A stretch of 64,000 nucleotides of DNA from Kutzneria viridogrisea (lineage in GTDB: Bacteria; Actinomycetota; Actinomycetes; Mycobacteriales; Pseudonocardiaceae). The position numbers were made by a program, and so were the translations under genes. Below, piece by piece: positions 1 to 12,300 of the stretch; position 1 is the first letter of the stretch, and each line of letters opens with the position of its first letter. The DNA lies in NCBI GenBank assembly GCA_014138725.1, contig JACJID010000004.1, forward strand, positions 1,116,001 through 1,180,000, given 5' to 3'. The notes beneath the pieces are model-generated. The model was not told the origin of the DNA, did no database searches, and saw only the letters and a program-made list of their open reading frames with translations.

Positions 1-711
1 CCTCGATGCCCCGCAGCACCGCGAGCTCGCTCTTCTCCGCATCCACCTTCAACAGGTCAACAACCTCAAGCCCGAAGTCCCGAATCACCTGCGAGACCGT
101 CCGCAACTCCACCTCCACCGGCTCACCCCGCAGCCGCTGAGCCAGCAACTCCCCCAACACACCCTCATCCCCACCACCCCCACCAGCGGTGTTGCCGATC
201 ACCCGCCGCAACATCGCCTCCTCCACACCCTCATCAGCAAACCGCCCCGACAACAACGACATCTCCGGGTAATACGTGAACACCGCCCGACCCGGCGCGT
301 CAGCGATACCGCACGTGGTCACCACCGCATCCACACCATGCAAATACGCGTTGAACCGATAAAACTCCGCCGACTCCGGCATCGGCTCACACGCAAACAC
401 CCGCACACCCCGCACCCGCCCCACAAACAACCCGAACATCCCCACATGCCCACCCACATCCAGCACACACGCGCCCTCCTCCACCACTACCCCACCACGC
501 GCGTACTCCCCCCGCACAAAAATCTCATCAAACAAATACTCCACATTCGACCGATTCCGCCCCGCCACCACCAACCCACCCGACAACTCATGCACCGGCA
601 CACCCACAACCCGACCCGCACGCTCCAACTCACCCCACCGCACCACCCCACCCGCCACCACCACATCCGGCACCACATACCCCACCAACACACCATCACG
701 CACCGCAACCG
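1..711 (-). repeat. FkbM methyltransferase cassette, copy in module 6
   Basis: This stretch matches 13212-13922 at a constant offset of 13,211 bases with only a handful of substitutions (clusters near 300-316, 471 and 487-500). Beyond about position 711 the flanking A-domain sequence diverges sharply. The sharp edge between near-identical insert and different flanks indicates recent copying or gene conversion of the methyltransferase region. The true left edge of the copy is outside the window. Confidence 0.9.
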
Positions 712-3349
712 CAACTTGCCGAACAGCCAGGTGCTCCGAAAGAACCGACTCAACCTCACCCAGCTCAATGCGGAACCCGCGCACCTTCACCTGATCATCC
801 GCACGCCCCACGAACTCCAGCTCACCGTCCGCGGTCCACCGCGCCAGGTCCCCGGTCCGATACATCCGCCCACCCGCAACACCAAACGGATCAGCAACGA
901 ACCGCTCCGCCGTCAGAGCGGAACGACCCAGGTAACCCCGGGCGAGTTGCGCGCCCGCGATGTACAACTCACCGGCCACTCCCGGCGGCACCGGCAACAA
1001 CCCTGAATCCAGCACGTACCACTTGGTGTTCCAAATCGGTCGGCCGAGTGCGATGTCGCCGTCTCGCACGGGACTGCCCGGTTCGATGCGGTACTCCGCG
1101 CAACCGACCGTCGTTTCCGTTGGCCCGTACTCGTTGAGCACAGTCGCGCCCGGGTTCTGCTGCCGCCACTCGCGCAGGGCCTCGCCGAGTAGGAGGTCCC
1201 CGCCGAGCACCAGTTGCTCCGTCGGCGAGAACTCCCCGGGCAGGTTCGCCAGCATCGGTGCGAGCGAAGGCGTTCCCTTGACGAACGTCGGCCGCCGCAG
1301 CCAATCGGGGAGGCGCTCCAGCGGCGCGAACTGCGCGCATCCACCGGAGATGAGCGGGCCGTAGAGCCCCGTCACAGTCAGGTCGAACGCAACGGAAGAA
1401 TGCACCAACGACGCACCGGCCAGCCCCGGGTAGCGATCCTGGGCCCACAACAGGTAATGGCACAGCGCGCTGTGCTCGATGGCAGCGCCCTTGGGTGTCC
1501 CGGTCGAACCGGACGTGTAGATGATGTAGGCGAGGTTCCCCGGCGACAACGGGGCAATGCGATCGGCATCAGCCAGATCGTTGGTGGTGCACGCGGCGAG
1601 TTCGGTGACGACATCGGGATCGTCGAGCAGCAGTACCGGCGCGGTTGCGCCCGCTGGAACGGCGGCGACGGCTTCGGCCGAGGACAGGATTGCCAGCGGC
1701 TGGACGTCGTTGAGCATGAACGCGATGCGCTCGGCGGGATACGTGTGGTCGACGGGCAGGTAGGCGGCACCGGTCTTCAGCACTGCCAGCACGGCGACGA
1801 CGAAGTCGATCGACGGCGTCAGTACCACCGCGACCAGTCGTTCCGGCCCCGCTCCCCGGCCGATCAGGTATCGCGCCAACTGGTTGGCCCGCGCATTCAG
1901 CTCCGCGTACGTGAGCGTGTGCCCGGCACAGGCGACCGCGGGAGACGACCCGTTGCTGCGCACCTGGGCCTGGAACAGTTCCGGCAGCGTGGTGAACGGC
2001 ACCGGCCAACTCGTGGCGTTCCACTCCACCACCATCCGGTCGCGGGTGTCCGGCTCGAGCACGTCGATCCGGCCAATCGGCCGGTCGAAGTCGGAAACCA
2101 TCGCCTCGATGGCACGGGTCACCCGCCGCAGCACGCCCCGGATCGCCGACTCGTCGAAGAGGTCGGGCCGGTACACCAGGCGCAGCCGGATGTCCTCGCC
2201 CGGGATCACCACGAGGCACATGGGGTAGTGCGCGGCATCCTGCCCGCGCACATCAGAGATCTGGAGGTTGGGTCCGAGGTCCCAGCCGCTGGCCGGGCCG
2301 ACCGGGTAGTTCTCGAACACGAAGTCGGTGTCGAACAATTCGCCGCCACCGACCTGCTGCAGCACATCGGTCAGCCCGAGGTACTGGTAGGCGGTCATCT
2401 TGGACTGCTGTTCCTGCAATTCGCGCAGGACATCGCTCAACCGGCGCGCGGGATCCAGCCGCAACCGCGCGGGCAGGGTGTTGATGAACAGCCCGATCAT
2501 CGACTCGACACCGGTCAGTTCGGCGGGCCGCCCGGACACCGTGGTGCCAAGCACCACGTCCGTGCGCCCGGTCATCCGGCCGAGCACAATGCCCCATGCC
2601 GCCTGCACCAGAATGTTCATCGTCACGCCGCGCTGCCGGGACAACTCCGTCAACCGCGCGGTGAGCCCGCCCGGCAACGGGATGACAACCTCGTCCGGAA
2701 CCACCGGCACCCGCGCCGGATCAGCCGGTGCGACCAAGGTCGGCCCGTCGATTCCGGCCAGGAGTTCCCGCCAGCGACGGCGCGCCACGTCCTTGTCCTG
2801 ATCAGCAACCCAGGCCAGGTAGTTCCGGTAGGGAGTCACCCTGGGCAGGTCGCTGTCGTTCCCCTTCGCGAGGTAGAGCGTGAACAACTCCCTTGCCAGC
2901 AACGGAGTCGACCAGCCGTCCAGCACGATGTGGTGGTTGGTCACCACGAACCGGTAGCGGTCCTCGGCCAGCCGCAACAACATGAACCGGATCAGCGGCG
3001 GCTTGTCCATCTCGAACCGCCGCACCCGGTCAGCCGCCATCAGCCGATCCAGCTCCGCAGCATCCGCCCCCGACAGGTCGTGCTCCTGCCAAGGCAAATC
3101 CACCTCACGCAACACCACCTGCACGGGTTCGCCGGTTTTCCTCGGCCGGAACTCGGTGCGCAGGTTCGCATGCCGCCGCAACAGGGTGGCCGCGGCGGCC
3201 CGCAACGCCGCGACGTCCAGGGCACCGCGCAGTTCGACGGAGAGCTGCACCAGGTAGACGTCGGGCCCCTGCTCGTCGTAGAGGGCGTGGAAGAGAAAAC
3301 CCTCCTGCAACGGCGCCAGGGGAAGAATCTCTTCGATCCGGGAATTCAC
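1..3349 (-). CDS. NRPS module 6, C-A(Asn-like) with inserted FkbM methyltransferase; 3' end beyond window
   Basis: Second NRPS of the cluster, 1,116 codons visible, open at position 1. A condensation domain comes first ([18 protein letters not shown] at residues 5-22; active-site HHIVLDGWS near 138). The A domain follows ([11 protein letters not shown] near 607). Its specificity residues, aligned by eye to GrsA, read DLTKVGEVGK, close to the published Asn code DLTKLGEVGK and identical to module 5 of the upstream gene. After core A8 ([15 protein letters not shown], near 850) an FkbM-family SAM methyltransferase is inserted (DVGGHVGM motif) and runs off the window; A9, A10 and PCP must lie beyond it. 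The preceding protein ends in an epimerisation domain, so this C domain should accept a D-residue donor. Start GTG 3349 is chosen because GAGAGG lies 9 nt upstream and the C-domain motif begins at once. Role: adds a methylated Asn-like residue. Confidence 0.93.
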   Translation of the reverse strand, partial: MNSRIEEILPLAPLQEGFLFHALYDEQGPDVYLVQLSVELRGALDVAALRAAAATLLRRHANLRTEFRPRKTGEPVQVVLREVDLPWQEHDLSGADAAELDRLMAADRVRRFEMDKPPLIRFMLLRLAEDRYRFVVTNHHIVLDGWSTPLLARELFTLYLAKGNDSDLPRVTPYRNYLAWVADQDKDVARRRWRELLAGIDGPTLVAPADPARVPVVPDEVVIPLPGGLTARLTELSRQRGVTMNILVQAAWGIVLGRMTGRTDVVLGTTVSGRPAELTGVESMIGLFINTLPARLRLDPARRLSDVLRELQEQQSKMTAYQYLGLTDVLQQVGGGELFDTDFVFENYPVGPASGWDLGPNLQISDVRGQDAAHYPMCLVVIPGEDIRLRLVYRPDLFDESAIRGVLRRVTRAIEAMVSDFDRPIGRIDVLEPDTRDRMVVEWNATSWPVPFTTLPELFQAQVRSNGSSPAVACAGHTLTYAELNARANQLARYLIGRGAGPERLVAVVLTPSIDFVVAVLAVLKTGAAYLPVDHTYPAERIAFMLNDVQPLAILSSAEAVAAVPAGATAPVLLLDDPDVVTELAACTTNDLADADRIAPLSPGNLAYIIYTSGSTGTPKGAAIEHSALCHYLLWAQDRYPGLAGASLVHSSVAFDLTVTGLYGPLISGGCAQFAPLERLPDWLRRPTFVKGTPSLAPMLANLPGEFSPTEQLVLGGDLLLGEALREWRQQNPGATVLNEYGPTETTVGCAEYRIEPGSPVRDGDIALGRPIWNTKWYVLDSGLLPVPPGVAGELYIAGAQLARGYLGRSALTAERFVADPFGVAGGRMYRTGDLARWTADGELEFVGRADDQVKVRGFRIELGEVESVLSEHLAVRQVAVAVRDGVLVGYVVPDVVVAGGVVRWGELERAGRVVGVPVHELSGGLVVAGRNRSNVEYLFDEIFVRGEYARGGVVVEEGACVLDVGGHVGMFGLFVGRVRGVRVFACEPMPESAEFYRFNAYLHGVDAVVTTCGIADAPGRAVFTYYPEMSLLSGRFADEGVEEAMLRRVIGNTAGGGGGDEGVLGELLAQRLRGEPVEVELRTVSQVIRDFGLEVVDLLKVDAEKSELAVLRGIE

Positions 3350-3390
3350 TGGTCTGCACCTCTCGGCAGGTCTCGCCGGCTCATTGGGGA

Positions 3391-6300
3391 TCAACCTCGG
3401 TCTTCGAACTCGTCGATGTCCTCCTGGGTGAGGGTCACCAACGGCATGTCCGATGGGGTGTAACCACCCGCGTCGGGGTGTTCGGCGTGGTTGACCAGCC
3501 CGGTCAGCACGCCTGCCCACGCGTCAGCGAGTTCGCGCACCGTGTCTTCGGTGAACAGTTCCGCGGGCCACAACCACGTCGCCCGCAGCACTCCGCCGTA
3601 CACGGCGGCATTGATCATCAGGGCGTGGCTGGCCGGGAGGTCCGGCGCGGCAGGTTCCACGGCGACGGCTTCGGGAGCCGGAGCCCAGTCGCCGAAGTCG
3701 ACCACGTCGGCCCGCCCCAGGTAGTTGAAGAGGATTTCTGGTTGCGGTAGCCCAGCCAGCACCGCGCTGGTCTCCGGGTTGAGATACCGGAGCAGACCGA
3801 AGCCGAGCCCGTCACCGGGAACAGCACGGACCTGCTCCTTCACCCGCTTGAGGACCTCACCCGCCGCGGGACCACCCGCGCACACCTCGGCGAAGTCCAC
3901 GGCACCAGCGTCCAGGCGCACCGGGTAGATGCTGGTGAACCAGCCCACAGTCCGCGACAAATCAACCCCGTCACCAGCATCGGCACGGCCATGGCCCTCA
4001 ACATCAACCACCAACGGACCAGACTGCCCACGCCACGAACCCACCGCCACCGCCAACGCCGCCAACAACACATCATCGACACCAGCATGAAACGCCGCCG
4101 GAACCGAACCCAACAACGGACCCGTCACCGACGACGGCAACTCCACCACCACCGACCGGACCTTGCCAGCCCGATCCCGCGTACCCAACGACGTGCTCGG
4201 CTCACCCAGAATCCGGCTCCACACCGGCAACTCCGCCACCCGCACCTGGCTCCGAGCCTGGTCGGCAAGCAAGCCCGCCCAACGCCGCACCGACGTCCCC
4301 ACCGAGGCCAACCCCGCACCCGACACCGCAGCGGCCAGATCGGGCAAGAGCACCCGCCAGGACACCCCATCGACTGCCAAGTGATGCACCACCACCAGCA
4401 ACCGGCCCGATACCTGCGGCCCGGCATCCAGCCACACCACCTGCACCAGCACACCGCGTTCGGGCGACAACCGAGCCTGCGCCGCGTGCAACTCCCGCTC
4501 CGCAACCGCAGTCGCATCATCGCCTGCGGCGAGCCGCACACGCCGGACCTGGCCTGCCACATCCACCGAACCCACCTCGGGAATCCGCAGCACCCAGCCC
4601 GCCCGTTCGTCCCGGCGGGCGATCATGCGCAACGCGTCATGGTGATCAACCACAGCCCGCACACCCGCGACCAGATTCTGCTCGGTCAAGTCAGTGGGAA
4701 CCTGCAACAACACCCACTGACAGAACCGATCCGCAGAACCACCAACTCCGGCAAGCTCCGCCAGCCAGTGCATCACCGGCAACGCCAGCACATCACCAGT
4801 ACCGATATCGGCCACCGGCTCGGCGTCCGCGTCCAACGCACGGGCAACCACCGCCAGACCAGCCACAGTCTTGTGCTCGAACACCTCCCGCGGACTGAAC
4901 CCCAACCCCACCTGCCGGGCCCGGCTCACCAGCTGGATCGACAAGATGCTGTCCCCACCCAAGGCGAAGAAACTGTCCTCGACCCCAACCAGCTCAAGCC
5001 CCAGGACTTCGGCGAACAGCCCACACAGGACTTCTTCCCGCACATCACGCGGACCCCGCGACGACACCACACCAGCACCGAAATCCGGTGCTGGCAGTGC
5101 CGCACGGTCCAGCTTCCCGTTCGCAGTCAGGGGCAACTCGTCCAGCACCACGAACGCCGCGGGCACCATGTACTCCGGCAACAGCCCTGCGGCATGTGAC
5201 CGCACCGCATCCACATCGACCTGTTCTCCAGCGGCAGGCACCAAGTAAGCCACCAACTGCTGATCAGCCACGCCATCCCGCCGCAGCACGACCACAACCT
5301 GCCCGACACCGGCACACCCAGCCAGAACCGCCTCGACCTCACCCAGCTCAATGCGGAACCCACGCACCTTCACCTGGTCATCCGCACGACCCAGGAACTC
5401 CAGCTCACCGTCCGCGATCCACCGCGCCAGGTCTCCGGTCCGGTACATCCGCCCGCCCCCGGCGCCGAACGGATCAGCAACAAACCGCTCCGCCGTCAGC
5501 GCAGCACGACCGAAGTAGCCGCGCGCCAACTGGATGCCAGCCATGTACAGCTCGCCGACCACACCGGGCGGCACCGGCAGCAGCCCCGAATCCAGCACGT
5601 ACAGCTGGGTGTTCCAGCCCGGACGGCCGATCAGCACGTTGCCCGGCGGCGTCACATCCCCAGGTTCGAGCCGCAACTCCGTTGACCCGACCGCTGTTTC
5701 GGTCAGCCCGTATTCGTTGATGACCGTCGCGGACGGGTGCCGACGCCGCCACTCCTGCAACACCTCGCCCAACAGCTGCTCTCCACCCACCACCAGCTCA
5801 CCGGTCGGCGAGAACCCGTCGGACAACGCGGTCAGCAGCGGCACGTGTGCGGGCGTGGCCTTCACGAACGTCGGTTGCACCAACCAATCCGGAGTGTCGT
5901 TCCCCGCCATTGCCAGCGAAGTCAGCTGCACAAGGCCACCGGTGATCAGGGGCCCGAACAAGCCCGTGACAGTCAGGTCGAACGCAACGGAGGAATGCAC
6001 CAGCGAAGCACCGGCCAGCCCCGGGTAGCGATCCTGGGCCCACAACAGGTAGTGGCACAGCGCACGATGTTCGATCGTGACGCCCTTCGGCGTTCCCGTT
6101 GACCCAGACGTGTACATCACATACGCCGGATTACCTGGAACCGCCCGCACGCCGACAACAGGATCATCATCGCGATATCCGACCAGCTCGTCCTCGCCGT
6201 CAAGCACCAGCACCGGCACGACACCACCGGGCAAGGCGCCTGTAACATCCACAGTGGACAACGCAACCACCGGACGCGCATCGGCGAGCATGAACTCGAT

Positions 6301-9300
6301 GCGCCCCAACGGATATGCCGGGTCGATGGGTACGTAAGCGCCGCCCGCTTTGAGCACCGCCAGCAAAGCGACAACCAGCTCGGCCGAAGCTGGAATCGCG
6401 ACGGCAACCAATCGCTCCGGCCCGACTCCGCGTTCGATCAGGTGATGGGCGAGCCGGTTCGCGCGCGCATTGAGCTGCGCGTAGGTCAACCGCTGCCCCT
6501 CCGACACCACCGCCACCGCATCCGGCGTACGCCGCACCTGGGCCTCGACCAACTCCGGCAACGTGGCCGCCGCGACCTCATGCGCGGTCGCGTTCCAGCC
6601 CGACACCACCAACTCCCGCTCGGCAGCACCCAGCACGTCGACCTGACCGACCCGCACACCCGGATCGGCAACCACCGACCCCAACACGCGAGCCAGACGC
6701 GCCACCATCAACTCAGCACTGCCACGATCAAAGATGTCGGTGTCGAACTCCAACACCAGATCAATCCCACCGGCATCCGGCCGCTCGGTCACGAAGAACG
6801 TCAGATCGAACTTCGCCGCACCCAACTGCACCGGCTCCGCCGCAACCACCAACCCCGGCAGATCCACCTCCACCCGCTCCGGCCCAGTAAACGCCACCAT
6901 CACCTGGAACAACGGATGATGCGACAACGACCGCACCGGGTTCAGGACCTCAACCAACCGCTCAAACGGCACATCCTGATGCCCATACGCCGCCAGATCG
7001 GCCTCCCGCACCCGACCCAACAACTCCCCGAACTCCGGATCACCCGAAGTATCAGTCCGCAACACCAACGTATTCGTGAAGAACCCAACCAACTCATCAA
7101 GAGCCTGATCAACGCGGCCAGCAACCGGAGTACCAATCGGGATATCAGTACCCGCACCCAAGCGGGTCAACAACACCGCCACAGCGGCCTGCACCACCAT
7201 GAACACCGTCGCATGCCGACCCCGTGCCAACCCGACCACACCAGCATGCAGCTCAGCGCCCAACGACAACGACACGGTGTCACCGCGATAACTCCGCACC
7301 GCAGGACGCGGACGATCCACCGGCAAATCCAGGCGCTCCGGCAACCCCGCCAGCACCTCACGCCAAAACCCCAACTGCGCCGACAGCAGACTGCCCGGAT
7401 CATCCTCGCTACCCAGCAACTCCCGCTGCCACACCGCGAAATCCGCGTACTGCACCGGCAACGGCACCCACCCCGGCACCTGACCCGCAAGCCGAGCCCG
7501 ATACGCCCGACCCACATCAGCCGCCAACGGCGTCAACGACCACCCATCACCCGCAACGTGATGCACCACCAACACCAACACGAACTCATCAGCCGACACC
7601 TGGAACAACCGCACCCGCACCGGCACATCCCGGCTCAAATCAAACCCAGCACGCACCACCGACCCCACCAACACCGACAACTCAGCCTCAGTCACCCGAG
7701 TCACCGACAGCGAAAAACCAACCTCCTCCACCACACGCTGATACGGCCTACCATCCACCTCAACAACCACCGTACGCAAAGCCTCATGCCGCGCCACCAC
7801 ATCACCCAGCGCCGCCTCCAACGCCGCCACATCCAACCCACCACTCAACCGCACCACAAACGGCACGTTGTACCGCGCACCCAACCCCTCAAACCGATCC
7901 AGGAACCACAACCGCTGCTGCGCGAACGACAACGGCACCAACTCAGGACGCACCCCCGCCACCAACGCCGCACGCACCCCACCCGCACGACCCACCACAC
8001 CCATCAACCCCGCCACAGTCGGCGACTCGAACAAATCCCGAATCGACAACTCCACACCCAACACCACCCGCGCCCGCGACACCAACCGCGTCGCCAACAA
8101 CGAATGCCCACCCAAATCAAAGAAATCATCATCAACACCCACCACAGACAGCCCCAGCACATCAGCGAAGAGCCGACACAAAATCTCCTCACGCGCATCA
8201 CGCGGCCCCCGCGACGACACCACACCAACGCCAACACCGAAATCTGGAGCAGGCAACGCCTTCCGATCCAACTTCCCGTTGGCGGTCAGGGGCAGTGCAT
8301 CGAGCATCACGCAGGCCGCCGGAACCATGTAGCCGGGCAGGAAGTCCGCAGCAGCCTTGCGCAGCACATCGGCATCGAGCACAACTCCTGTGGCGGGCAC
8401 GACGTACGCCACCAACTGCTGGCCCGCACCGTCGTCACGGAGCACAACCGAGGCCTGGCCGACTCCTGGCTGCTGGTTCAGCACCGCCTCGATCTCACCC
8501 AGCTCAATGCGGAACCCGCGCACCTTCACCTGGTCATCCGCGCGCCCCATGAACTCCAGCTCGCCGCCCGAAGACCACCGCACCAGATCCCCGGTCCGGT
8601 ACATCCGCCCACCCATGGCACCGAACGGATCAGCAACGAACCGCTCCGCCGTCAGCGCAGAACGCCCCAGGTAGCCCCGGGCCAACTGCACGCCAGCAAC
8701 GTAGAGCTCGCCGACCACACCTGGCGGCACCAAACGCAATGCCGCGTCGAGGACGTAGGTCCGCAGGTTCGGCAATGCCCGCCCCACCGCGCTGCGCCCA
8801 CCACCGGCCTCGGTGACCACCTGGTGCGTCACATGTACGGTGGCCTCGGTCAGTCCGTACATGTTCACCAGGCGCGGGCCGCCGCTGCCGTACTGGGCGA
8901 ACCAGCTGGCCAGCCGGTCGAAGCGCAGTTCCTCGCCACCGAACACCACGTAGCGCAGTCGCGACCCCAGCGCGCCCGGCTGCTCCATCGCCTCGACCAG
9001 GCCGGAGAACGCCGACGGCGTCTGGCTCAACACCGTGACGCCCTGCTCCCGCAGCAAATCCCACATCTGCCGCGGTGACCGGCTCACCTCGAACGGCACC
9101 ACCACCGCCCGGCCGCCGCTGAGCAGCGGTCCCCACAGCTCCCACACCGAGAAGTCGAACGCGAACGAGTGGAACACCGTCCACACGTCGTCGACGCCGA
9201 ACTCGAACATCTCATTCGCCGCGCCGAACAGCGCCACCGCGCTGGCATGCGACACCGCAACACCCTTGGGTACGCCGGTGGAACCCGAGGTGTAGATCAC

Positions 9301-12300
9301 GTACGCCACGTGATCCGGTGCCAGTGCGCCGCGTTCGGCAACTCCGATGTCCCCGGAGGGCAACTCCGCCAGCAGCGCGCCGGTTTCCGGATCGTCCAGC
9401 AGCAGCAGGCGAACCCCGGCCGGTACCACCGATGCCGTCAGGGTGTCGGTGAGCACCACCACCGGCCGCGAGTCCGCCAGCACGAACCGGATTCGCTCCG
9501 CGGGGTACCCGGGGTCGATCGGCACGTATCCAGCACCGGCCTGCACCACCGCGAGCATCGCCACCACCGCGTCCAGCGAACGCGGCAGCACCACCCCGAC
9601 CAGGCATTCCGGGCCCACCCCGCGCGCGAGCAACAGACGCGCCAGCCGGTTCACCCGCTCGGTCAGCTCGCGGTACGACAGCGATTCGCCCGCACACACC
9701 ACTGCGGTCGCTTCGGCACGCGACTGCGCCCGCGCCTGGAACAACTCCGCCAACGTCCCCGGGGCGGCCGCCCGGCTGGTGCCCTGCCAGGTCGTCAGCA
9801 ACCGGTCCCGTTCGGCCCGGTCCAGCACGTCGATCCGGTCGACTGCCTGCACCGGGTCGTCCGCGACGGCCTGCAACGCGCGCACCAACCGGTCCAGGAC
9901 GGATCGGGCGTAGTGCTCGTCGAACAGGTCGGGCCGGTAGTCCAGGCGGAGCAGCAGTTGCGTACCGGGGATCGCGACCAGAGTGAGCGGGTAGTGCGCG
10001 GCATCGCGTCCCCGCAGCTGGGTGATCTCCAGTCCGGTGCCCGGCTCGTCGCCGATCTGCATCGGGTAGTTCTCGAACACGAAATCGGTGTCGAACAGCT
10101 CGCCGGCACCGGCCAGCTGGTGCACCTCGGTCAGGCCGAGGTACTGGCATGCCGTCATCTCGGCCTGCTGCCGCAGCAAGTCGCTAAGCAGGCTGGTGAC
10201 CGGTGTCCCGGGACGCAACCCCAACCGGATCGGCAGGGTGTTGATGAACAGGCCCAGCATCGACTCGACACCGGCGAGTTCGGCGGGACGGCCGGACACG
10301 GTGACGCCGAACACCACGTCCGTGCGCCCGGTCAACTGCCCGAGCACAATGCCCCACGCCAGCTGGAGCAGGGTGTTCAGGGTGACCTCCTGCTCCCTGG
10401 CGAGCGCGGTCAGCCGTGTGATGAGGCCAGCGGGCAAGCTGATCGCGAGCTGATCGGGTACAGCTGACGCCCGGTGCTGGTCCTGCGGGGCGACCAGCGT
10501 CGGCCCGTCCACACCGGCGAGCAGTTCCCGCCAATGCCGCCGCGCCTCCTCCCGGTCCTGCTCGGCCACCCAGGCCAGGTAGTCCCGGTACGGGGTCACC
10601 CTCGGCAGCACGGACTCGTCGCCACCCGCGCGGTAGAGCGCGAACAACTCCTTGGCCAGCAACGAATTCGACCACCCGTCCAGCACGAGGTGGTGGCTGG
10701 TCATGATGAACCGGTACCGGTTGCCGCCAAGGCGTACCAGCGTGAACCTGGTCAGCGGTGCTTGTGCCAGGTCGAATCGCCGCACCCGGTCGTGCTCGGT
10801 CAGCCGGTCGAGTTCGGCCGCGCGCCCCGCATCGTCCAAACTGGACAGATCGTGCTCCGCCCACGGCAACGCGGCTTCCCGTACGACCACCTGGACCGGT
10901 TCGTCCAAGCCGTCCACGGCGAACCCGGCCCGGAGGTTGACGTGCCTGCGCAGCAACGCCGCCGCGGCCGACCGCAGGGCCACGAGATCGAGTTCCCCGG
11001 CCAGATCGGCCCAGAACTGCACCAGGTAGACGTCGACGTCCTGCTCGTCGAACAACGCGTGGAACAACAGGCCTTCTTGCAACGGGGCCAGCGGCAGCAC
11101 ATCCGCTACCTGCGGCCACCCGGCCTCGATCCGCTCGATCTCCTGCTGGGAGAGGTGAACCAGCGGGAGGTCCGAGGGCGTGAACCCGCCTGTCCCCTGG
11201 GAAACCTCGATCAGCTGGCCGAGTGCCGTGCGCCATTCTTCTGCCAGCACAGCGACTTCAGGTTCCGGCCAGAGTTGCCCCGCCCAGGTCCAGGTGGCGT
11301 CCATGCGCGGGCCGCCCGAGTGGTCACGGGTGACCACGGTGATCTCCAGACCGTGCGCGAGTGGCATGTCCGGGTCCACCCCACCGGTCAGGAACTCCAT
11401 TTCCGGCGCAGCGGTCCAATCCCCGGTGGCACCGTCGGAGGCGGGCAGGCGTCCGAGGTAGTTGAAGCCGATCTGGGCTCGCGGGAGGTCGGCGAGCACG
11501 CTCGCGGTGTCCTCGTTGAGGTAGCGCAGGACACCGTGGCTGAGGCCGCCACCGGGCACCGCCCGCAGGGTTTCCTTGACCTGCTTGAGCGCGGCCAAGG
11601 GGTTGCGCGGATCGCCTGCTGCCAGCCGTACCGGGTAGATACTGGTGAACCAGCCCACGGTGCGAGTGAGATCGGCTTCACTGCCGGGGAAACCATCGCG
11701 TCCGTGGCCTTCGACGTCGACCAGCACGGTCGCGTCCGCGGAGCGCCCGGTACGCCGCCGCCACCGGTCGACCGCGATGGCGAGCGCGGTCAGCAGGACG
11801 TCGGAAACCGAGCCGCGCACCGCGGCGGGGGCCGAAGTCAGCAACGCCGCGGTCTGTCCTTCCGGCAGCTGCACGGTCATGGTTCGCGCGGTAGCGGCCA
11901 CGTCGCTGCTGCGATCGAGCGCGCGGCTGGTCAGCAGTCGGTCGCCGGTGCCAATGGCGCTGGCCACCTCGGCCAGCCGGTGTTCCTGCTGGGCCGCCCA
12001 TTCCCGCAGCGACAGGGCCCAGTGCCGGATCGGCGTGCCCAGCGGTTGCAGCTGCACCGGGTTGCCCGCCGACAGGTCGCGCCATGCTTCGGCCAGGTCA
12101 GTCAGCAGGATCCGCCAGGAAACCCCGTCCACGACAAGATGGTGCACGGCGAGCAGCAACCGGCCGTGCTCGTGCGGGCCCGCGTCGAACCACACCGCCT
12201 GCAGCACGATGCCAGCACTGGGGTCGAGGAGCTCACGGGCCTGTGCCGCCCACTGCCGGTAGCTGGCGGCGCGTTCGCCGGGGCCGAGGTCGGAGACGTC

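Noticed and set aside
1214-3463. Long plus-strand open frame of about 750 codons opposite the NRPS
   Set aside because: It encodes Arg/His/Gln/Pro-rich sequence without domains and is the antisense shadow of the NRPS C domain; similar long shadows at 6442-9078, 10474-12831 and 19012-21156 are rejected for the same reason.
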